Source: Euryarchaeota archaeon UBA169
GTDB lineage: Archaea > Thermoplasmatota > Poseidoniia > MGIII > CG-Epi1
DNA length: 9,955 nucleotides
Direction of reading: 5' to 3'
Assembly: GCA_002497685.1 (NCBI GenBank)
Contig: DAEH01000031.1
Span: 1 to 9,955 of the forward strand
Shown here in pieces: positions 6,021 to 9,955 of this stretch (position 1 is its first letter; every line of letters starts with the position of its first letter). The notes under the pieces were generated by a model. The model did no database searches. It was given only the letters and a program-made list of their open reading frames with translations, and was not told the origin of the DNA. Made by a program: the position numbers and the translations under genes.

Positions 6021-7186
6021 TATTCAGCCTCCAAGATGTGGACAACTGCAGTAGCTGCAGTACCACCATGATTTTCTGCAAGGGCTAACTTTGCATTTTC
6101 AACTTGTCGGTCTCCAGCTTCTCCGCGCAGTTGCTTAACAAGCTCAATTATTTGAGCAATTCCTGTAGCTCCTGGAGCGTGCCCTCTTGCTTTCAGACCG
6201 CCGCTTGTGTTGGTTGGCATAATTCCACCTAACCTAGTTTCACCCTCCATACTTTTTTGCGCAGCCTCTCCTCTATTGAATACACCTATCTCTTCAAGAG
6301 CAATAATTTCAGATATTGTGAAATTATCATGAACTTCAATAACGTCTAAATCACTAGGTTTCTTATTACAATCTTCAAATGCTTTTTTAGCTGCGATATT
6401 TATCGCAGGAAATCGGTGTAAATATTTCCGATGATGTAAACTTAAAGTATCAGAAGCTTGCCCAGAACCTATAATTTTTATTGCTTTATCTGTATATTTT
6501 TGTGCCTTTTCAGAAGCGCATAGAACTACCGCAGCAGCCCCATCGCTGTTAGGCGCACAGTCTAACATTCTCAAGGGAGTAGAGACCATCCCAGATTTAC
6601 TTACGGCAGTTGGGTCTAACGCAAATGGAAATTGAGCCATAGGATTCAATGAAGCATGATAATGATTTTTTGCAGCGACAGCCGACAATTGTTCTCTAGT
6701 AGTTCCATATTCAAGTATATGGTTTTGCGCTATAATTGCGTGAAGTGAAGTAAATGTAGCTCCAGCTTTTGCTTCCCATTGTTCATCCGACCCCATACTA
6801 ACGGTGTATGATGATTCTGAATCGCTGACATCAGTCATTTTTTCAGCACCACCTACGACAGCTACATCAATAAATCCACCAGCAATTGCCATATATGCTT
6901 GCCGAATAGCTAATCCTCCAGATGCAGAAGCTGCCTCAACGCGTGTTGCAGGAATGTTCTGATTGGCTAATCCACAATAGTCTGCAATTAATGCACTGAC
7001 GTGTTCCTGCTGTAGTGTAGAGCCTGCAGCCATATTTCCAATGTATAAAGCATCAATGTCGTTACTTGTTATTCCGGCATCATTTATTGCAGCAAGACCA
7101 GTTTCAAGACCTAGTTCTCTTAATGATTTATCCCATAATTCACCAAATTTAGTGATTCCCACTCCAATAATACTAACGTCCCTCAT
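6020..7186 (-). CDS. Thiolase (archaeal acetoacetyl-CoA thiolase family) with Ser at the catalytic Cys position
   Basis: A 388-residue thiolase, full length for the archaeal SCP2-like branch, whose members condense two acetyl-CoA to acetoacetyl-CoA for the mevalonate pathway. Family blocks are visible: SIIGVGITKFGEL (5-17), VEAASASGG (83-91), VVGGAEKM (110-117), LRMLDCAPNSDGAAAVVL (205-222), VHDNF (285-289) and GGLKARGHAPGATG (329-342). The nucleophilic Cys should fall in VEAACASGG, but residue 87 is Ser (codon TCT at 6926-6928). The GHP motif reads GHAP, and a C-terminal motif that I recall as HN-x-GG reads ENHGG (371-375). The rest of the fold looks intact, with no frameshift. The start ATG overlaps the HMG-CoA synthase stop (ATGA) and the stop overlaps the DUF35 start. 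The position in the operon ties it to mevalonate synthesis, but activity as a normal thiolase is doubtful. It could be structural, or a Ser-based variant. Confidence 0.88.
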   Translation of the reverse strand: MRDVSIIGVGITKFGELWDKSLRELGLETGLAAINDAGITSNDIDALYIGNMAAGSTLQQEHVSALIADYCGLANQNIPATRVEAASASGGLAIRQAYMAIAGGFIDVAVVGGAEKMTDVSDSESSYTVSMGSDEQWEAKAGATFTSLHAIIAQNHILEYGTTREQLSAVAAKNHYHASLNPMAQFPFALDPTAVSKSGMVSTPLRMLDCAPNSDGAAAVVLCASEKAQKYTDKAIKIIGSGQASDTLSLHHRKYLHRFPAINIAAKKAFEDCNKKPSDLDVIEVHDNFTISEIIALEEIGVFNRGEAAQKSMEGETRLGGIMPTNTSGGLKARGHAPGATGIAQIIELVKQLRGEAGDRQVENAKLALAENHGGTAATAVVHILEAE

Positions 7187-8229
7187 TTCGAATCTCCCAT
7201 ATTCAATTTTCCACGATACTTAGCATATGTGGCATAGTTAATAATTTCCATTCGCGAAATCATATCTTCTACAGTTTCACTGCGATCCATTTTTGCTATT
7301 TCATCAGTAACAGTTAAGTCAAATCCATCACTTCCAGCTCCAGAACCATAGGCAACTGCAAGTATTCGGTCTCCAGGTTTTGCTATATCCAAGATAGCAG
7401 ATAATCCCAGAAAAATAGCGCCAGAGTATGTATTTCCAATTCTTGGAGTCAATAGTCCAGTTTTATATTGTTCCTCAGTAAATCCTAAACTTTTAGCTGC
7501 CCGAATTGGGAACTTTCCATTAGGCTGATGCGTGACCACGTAATCATAATCCTCGGGTTTGCTTCCGGCCATGTCCATAATCATCTTTCCGCACATCATA
7601 ACATGCTTAAAGAATGCAGGTTTTCCAGTAAATCTTCCTCCGTGTCTAGGGTATTTTTGACCTTCTCTTCTCCAAAAGTCAGGAGTGTCTGTAGTATAAG
7701 AGGTGGTATGGTTTATTGTTGCAATTACCTTTTCTTTCCCTATAATCATTGTTCCACCCCCTGCAGATGCACTATATTCGAGAGCATCACCAGGTGCACC
7801 TTGTGAAGTATCAACTCCAATTGCAATACCATTTTCAACTTGTTTATTACCTACAATTCCTAAGCAAGTTTGTATCGCAGCAGTTCCAGCCTTACATGCA
7901 AATTCGAAATCTGCAGCAGTCAAATTAGGTGTTGCCCCGATTGCTTCCGCAACTATTGTTGAGGTAGGCTTTACTGCATATGGATGAGATTCAGATCCAG
8001 TATATATTGCACCGATTTTAGTTCCATTAAGTTTAGCCCTTTTCATGGCTATTCTTGTGGCTTCTACTGCAATAGTGATGACATCTTCATCAGGTCCAGG
8101 GACTGATTTCGAATAAACATTCAAATTTTTAGCCCATGCACTACCGTCTGCACCCCAAACAGATGCAATTTCTCCAGTCTCTATTTTGTGACTAGGTATA
8201 TATGCTCCATAACTTACGATTCCGTTCAT
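7183..8229 (-). CDS. Hydroxymethylglutaryl-CoA synthase (archaeal type)
   Basis: Condenses acetyl-CoA with acetoacetyl-CoA to HMG-CoA, the step before HMG-CoA reductase in isoprenoid lipid synthesis. The protein is 348 residues from the ATG at 8229, the normal archaeal length, and begins with the expected NGIVSYGAYIP. Catalytic residues are all visible in this numbering: Glu80 in GSESHPYAVKP, nucleophile Cys112 in FEFACKAGT, and His234 in THQPNGKFP. GNTYSGA (265-271) and AYGSGAGSDGF (293-303) complete the thiolase-like fold. A TTG at 8241 would add four residues and overlap the regulator stop as TTGA, but the ATG has a GAGG Shine-Dalgarno site 6 nt upstream and matches family N-termini, so it is preferred. 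The gene follows the HTH regulator after 8 bp and overlaps the thiolase by 4 bp. It looks fully functional, unlike its partner thiolase. Confidence 0.95.
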   Translation of the reverse strand: MNGIVSYGAYIPSHKIETGEIASVWGADGSAWAKNLNVYSKSVPGPDEDVITIAVEATRIAMKRAKLNGTKIGAIYTGSESHPYAVKPTSTIVAEAIGATPNLTAADFEFACKAGTAAIQTCLGIVGNKQVENGIAIGVDTSQGAPGDALEYSASAGGGTMIIGKEKVIATINHTTSYTTDTPDFWRREGQKYPRHGGRFTGKPAFFKHVMMCGKMIMDMAGSKPEDYDYVVTHQPNGKFPIRAAKSLGFTEEQYKTGLLTPRIGNTYSGAIFLGLSAILDIAKPGDRILAVAYGSGAGSDGFDLTVTDEIAKMDRSETVEDMISRMEIINYATYAKYRGKLNMGDSK

Positions 8230-8235
8230 TTTTTT

Positions 8236-8239
8236 CCTC
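8236..8239 (-). promoter_or_regulatory. Shine-Dalgarno site that decides the HMG-CoA synthase start
   Basis: The minus strand reads GAGG, 6 nt before the ATG at 8229, and overlaps the TGA stop of the upstream regulator gene. It supports the ATG over the TTG at 8241 and suggests translation resumes right after the regulator ends. Confidence 0.5.
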
Positions 8240-8918
8240 AATTAAATTTTTTTAGTATTGTAACTATCTCCTTTTCATCAAGTTCAGTTTTAACTAGAAC
8301 TATTCTTTCCATTTTAGCTAATTTAGTGGCAAGCTTATCTATTGTTTTTGGTTTAATGTATATGACTACTCGTGGTTTAACAGGATGTGCCCTTATTGCA
8401 ATCATAGGTGATCTGCCATAATGTACGCCTGAGAAAAAAATAGCTCTCTCATTTGACCATCCATATAAATCACCAAATACGTTAAACGTAGTTATTGCTT
8501 TTAGCGAGTCTACAATAGTGTATCCGTAAATTGGCCTTTCTAAAATATCTTCATTTCCTGAAAGTATTTCGCCTTTAATATTTTGTATTAGGGTTGTAAT
8601 AGGAGTTCCAGTGTTAAATTCTCTGATATCATAGACTGCACTGTTATTATCTTTTGCAAACATACTACTTACAATTTTACCGCCTTGAGCTTTGTCGTAT
8701 TCTACCATTGCTTCTACAAATTTCCGAACAGTGGCGATTCCTGGAGATGCACGTCTACCTTTTTCAAAATCACAAACTACAGAGGGTTTTACGTTCAAAA
8801 GAGATGCCAGATTTTTTTGTGATAGTTTGAATATATTTCTCCATTTCTTCAAAGTATCGCCTGGCTTTTCAGAGATTACAATTTCTCCGGCCATTCTCCT
8901 TGTAAGTTGTTTTTGCAC
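8238..8918 (-). CDS. Archaeal HTH transcriptional regulator at the head of the mevalonate operon
   Basis: A 226-residue predicted DNA-binding protein. Residues 19-72 form a Cro/C1-type helix-turn-helix (LSQKNLASLLNVKPSVVCDFEKG, recognised as 32-54) of the archaeal kind. The C-terminal domain has the conserved block GYTIVDSLKAITTF (132-145), GRSPMIAIRAHPVKPRVV (168-185) and a KLAxKLAxMERIVLV helix-strand (196-209), which I recall from the archaeal family often encoded beside HMG-CoA synthase (COG1709-like). It presumably senses a metabolite or dimerises. The GTG start at 8918 lies 25 nt from a TATA box, fitting a leaderless transcript. An internal ATG at 8894 begins a plausible shorter protein (218 aa) but its AGGAGA lies directly against it, too close for a normal ribosome site. 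It is first in the operon with HMG-CoA synthase, thiolase and DUF35 and probably regulates them and itself; that is inference. Confidence 0.85.
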   Translation of the reverse strand: MQKQLTRRMAGEIVISEKPGDTLKKWRNIFKLSQKNLASLLNVKPSVVCDFEKGRRASPGIATVRKFVEAMVEYDKAQGGKIVSSMFAKDNNSAVYDIREFNTGTPITTLIQNIKGEILSGNEDILERPIYGYTIVDSLKAITTFNVFGDLYGWSNERAIFFSGVHYGRSPMIAIRAHPVKPRVVIYIKPKTIDKLATKLAKMERIVLVKTELDEKEIVTILKKFN

Positions 8919-8920
8919 AT

Positions 8921-8970
8921 AGTTCGATTTGGGGCCACTATATAATTTTTGTGTACTTCAGTTCGGCATT
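8921..8970. repeat. Paired AGTTCG direct repeats in the divergent promoter region
   Basis: AGTTCGATTT at 8921-8930 and AGTTCGGCATTT at 8960-8971 are near-repeats 39 bp apart, flanking the regulator's TATA box on both sides. A weak inverted pair, TACTTC (8954-8959) and GAAGTA (8998-9003), is also present. They could be operator half-sites for the adjacent HTH regulator. The motif is short, so chance is a real alternative. Confidence 0.3.
8939..8947 (-). promoter_or_regulatory. TATA box for the HTH-mevalonate operon
   Basis: The minus strand reads AATTATATA, centred 25 nt before the GTG at 8918. The predicted transcription start coincides with the start codon, implying a leaderless operon mRNA covering 8918 down to at least 5568. 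Confidence 0.6.
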
Positions 8971-8982
8971 TTACTAATTACA

Positions 8983-8996
8983 ATTAAATATTAAAT
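8983..8996 (+). promoter_or_regulatory. TATA-like element for the arginine decarboxylase gene
   Basis: Two tandem ATTAAAT units (8983-8989 and 8990-8996) lie upstream of the ATG at 9010. The first is centred about 24 nt from the ATG, where a TATA box for a leaderless transcript would sit. No Shine-Dalgarno sequence precedes the ATG. Confidence 0.45.
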
Positions 8997-9009
8997 AGAA
9001 GTAATTGAA

Positions 9010-9576
9010 ATGATTGTTGTGACATCTCAAGATTGGGTTCCTAAAAAAATATTTTTAACTAAAGGAAAGGGAATTAGTAAAGAGCGTTTGACTTCTTTTG
9101 AACTGGCATTAAGAGAAGCTGGTATTGCTTCACTTAACTTAATTACAGTTTCAAGTATTCTTCCTCCAAATTGTGAGTTTGTAACTAAAGAAGAAGGTAT
9201 AAAATTCTTAAAACCCGGTCAAGTGGTTCCTGTCGTTTTAGCCCGTTCAGATAGCAATACTTCTGATGATATTGTTAGTTCAGGAGTGGGCGTTGCTATT
9301 CCTAAAAATAATGAACATTACGGTTATCTTTCTGAGCACCATTGCATTGGAATGGATGATTATTCTATGGAAGAATATGTAGAAGATTTGGCTGCAGAAA
9401 TGTTAGCAACAACATACGGAGTTAATTTTGATCCAGATGCTTCTTGGGATGAGAAAAGAGAATTATGGCAAATAGATAATCGTATTGTAAAGACAAAGTC
9501 TATAATTCAGACTGCAAAATTAGACACCGAAGGTTACTGGTGTACCACCGTTTGTGCAGCAGTTTTGATACTTTAA
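9010..9576 (+). CDS. pdaD: Pyruvoyl-dependent arginine decarboxylase
   Basis: Decarboxylates arginine to agmatine, the archaeal entry to polyamines (agmatine is also the substrate for agmatidine in tRNA-Ile). At 188 residues it is slightly longer than the methanogen enzyme (about 165) because of a segment near 139-165. The proenzyme cuts itself between Ser48 and Ser49 in the motif TVSSILPP (46-53), making a beta chain and an alpha chain whose N-terminal Ser49 becomes the pyruvoyl cofactor. The conserved YGYLSEHH (104-111) contains the catalytic Glu109. PGQVVPVVLAR (69-79) and the C-terminal DTEGYWCTTVCAAVLI (172-187) fit the family. The active enzyme is expected to be an alpha3beta3 trimer in the cytosol. 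It is divergent from the HTH-mevalonate operon across 91 bp and has its own promoter-like element. It looks intact and functional. Confidence 0.94.
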   Translation: MIVVTSQDWVPKKIFLTKGKGISKERLTSFELALREAGIASLNLITVSSILPPNCEFVTKEEGIKFLKPGQVVPVVLARSDSNTSDDIVSSGVGVAIPKNNEHYGYLSEHHCIGMDDYSMEEYVEDLAAEMLATTYGVNFDPDASWDEKRELWQIDNRIVKTKSIIQTAKLDTEGYWCTTVCAAVLIL

Positions 9577-9587
9577 GATTTAGAAAG

Positions 9588-9595
9588 ATTTAAAT
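9588..9595 (+). promoter_or_regulatory. Possible TATA box for the beta-propeller gene
   Basis: The sequence ATTTAAAT lies in the 35-bp spacer after the decarboxylase stop. Its centre is about 20 nt from the ATG at 9612 and 32 nt from the ATG at 9624, neither ideal, so which start it serves is unclear. It overlaps a third in-frame ATG at 9594, which makes that start unlikely if this is the promoter. Confidence 0.35.
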
Positions 9596-9611
9596 GCTCT
9601 TAGAGTTTAGT

Positions 9612-9955
9612 ATGTGTGAGCACATGCGCCCAGCCTCAGCATTTTGGTCATTTCGGGAAAATATTTCACCCTCAGCTTTGTCTGTAACTACAGATGGAAA
9701 GCATACTGTAGTAGGAACTCAAAATGGTCTTATTTTTTTAAATTCAAGAGGAAGGCCACTGTGGTTTAACAAAAAAATTCGTAAAGTAGCAGATGTTTCT
9801 GTATCTACAAAAAGTGGAAAAATCGCAGTAGGAAGTTCACAGAAGGTACTCTATCTTGTAAATTTAAAAGGCGAACCTATTTGGCATAGAGAATTGGATA
9901 GTTCCGTAATTGCAGTAAGTATTTCGTCAAGAGGTAATTTGATTGTAGTAGGTAC
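9612..9955 (+). CDS. Beta-propeller (WD40/PQQ-like) repeat protein, C-terminus cut by window edge
   Basis: The frame is open to the right edge (114 complete codons), so only the N-terminal part is present. Three repeated strand units are visible with a period near 39-40 residues: LSVTTDGKHTVVGTQ then FLNSRGRPLW (23-51), VSVSTKSGKIAVGSS then LVNLKGEPIW (62-91), and VSISSRGNLIVVGT (102-115). Each has a V-S-[VI]-[ST] strand, a Gly turn, [VI]-V-G-[TS], and a final Pro-[LI]-Trp, the pattern of beta-propeller blades. There is no signal peptide, so it looks cytosolic. Three in-frame ATG codons (9594, 9612, 9624) could start it; 9612 is chosen as a compromise and 9624 is almost as likely. The position 35 bp after pdaD on the same strand leaves co-transcription possible. 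The binding partner and role are unknown. Confidence 0.78.
   Translation, partial: MCEHMRPASAFWSFRENISPSALSVTTDGKHTVVGTQNGLIFLNSRGRPLWFNKKIRKVADVSVSTKSGKIAVGSSQKVLYLVNLKGEPIWHRELDSSVIAVSISSRGNLIVVG

Noticed and set aside
7041..7223. 60-codon plus-strand open frame
   Set aside because: Antisense shadow of the thiolase N-terminus and HMG-CoA synthase C-terminus, with no support of its own.
7528..7987. Two overlapping plus-strand open frames inside the HMG-CoA synthase gene
   Set aside because: Both are antisense to conserved catalytic regions and overlap each other in different frames.
8188..8922. Plus-strand open frames opposite the HTH regulator (8188-8421 and 8692-8922)
   Set aside because: Antisense shadows; the minus-strand frame has a clear HTH domain and operon context.

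Overview
The window is AT-rich, gene-dense archaeal DNA. Several genes point to Archaea: a membrane-anchored LonB protease, an archaeal pantoate kinase, the archaeal HMG-CoA synthase / thiolase / DUF35 cluster of the mevalonate pathway, and a pyruvoyl-dependent arginine decarboxylase. TATA-like boxes about 24-30 nt upstream of start codons, which imply leaderless or nearly leaderless mRNAs, agree with this. Low GC, very short spacers and an acidic zinc-ribbon protein would fit a planktonic marine euryarchaeon (Marine Group II/III type), but that placement is inference; no rRNA or tRNA gene is present to confirm it.

Layout. Positions 1-440 (minus) hold the N-terminal part of a zinc-ribbon protein with a long acidic, repetitive tail that runs off the left edge. 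Positions 511-1602 (minus) and 1649-2761 (plus) are two divergent GT4-type glycosyltransferases. The second overlaps by ATGA a pantoate kinase (2758-3573, plus), whose stop codon overlaps that of the convergent LonB gene (3570-5525, minus). Upstream of lonB, with its own likely promoter between, is a tightly packed minus-strand operon read from 8918 down to 5568: HTH regulator, HMG-CoA synthase, thiolase, DUF35 OB-fold protein. A 91-bp divergent promoter region (8919-9009) separates this operon from a plus-strand pyruvoyl-dependent arginine decarboxylase (9010-9576). A beta-propeller protein starting near 9612 runs off the right edge. No spacer exceeds 100 bp, and no tRNA, rRNA, IS element or CRISPR array was seen.

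How the genes work together. The HTH/HMGCS/thiolase/DUF35 operon encodes the first two mevalonate steps (acetyl-CoA to acetoacetyl-CoA to HMG-CoA), which in archaea are carried out by one thiolase-DUF35-HMGCS complex that channels the intermediate. The regulator at the head of the operon probably controls it. Pantoate kinase supplies the CoA pathway and the arginine decarboxylase supplies agmatine for polyamines. The two glycosyltransferases probably act on surface glycans or glycolipids.

The main anomaly is in the mevalonate complex. HMG-CoA synthase keeps its catalytic Glu/Cys/His, but the thiolase has Ser where its nucleophilic Cys should be (residue 87), plus further active-site changes. 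The DUF35 scaffold keeps only one of the four zinc-ribbon cysteines. Either the complex has a changed chemistry or acetoacetyl-CoA is made elsewhere. No wholly new multi-gene system is evident.
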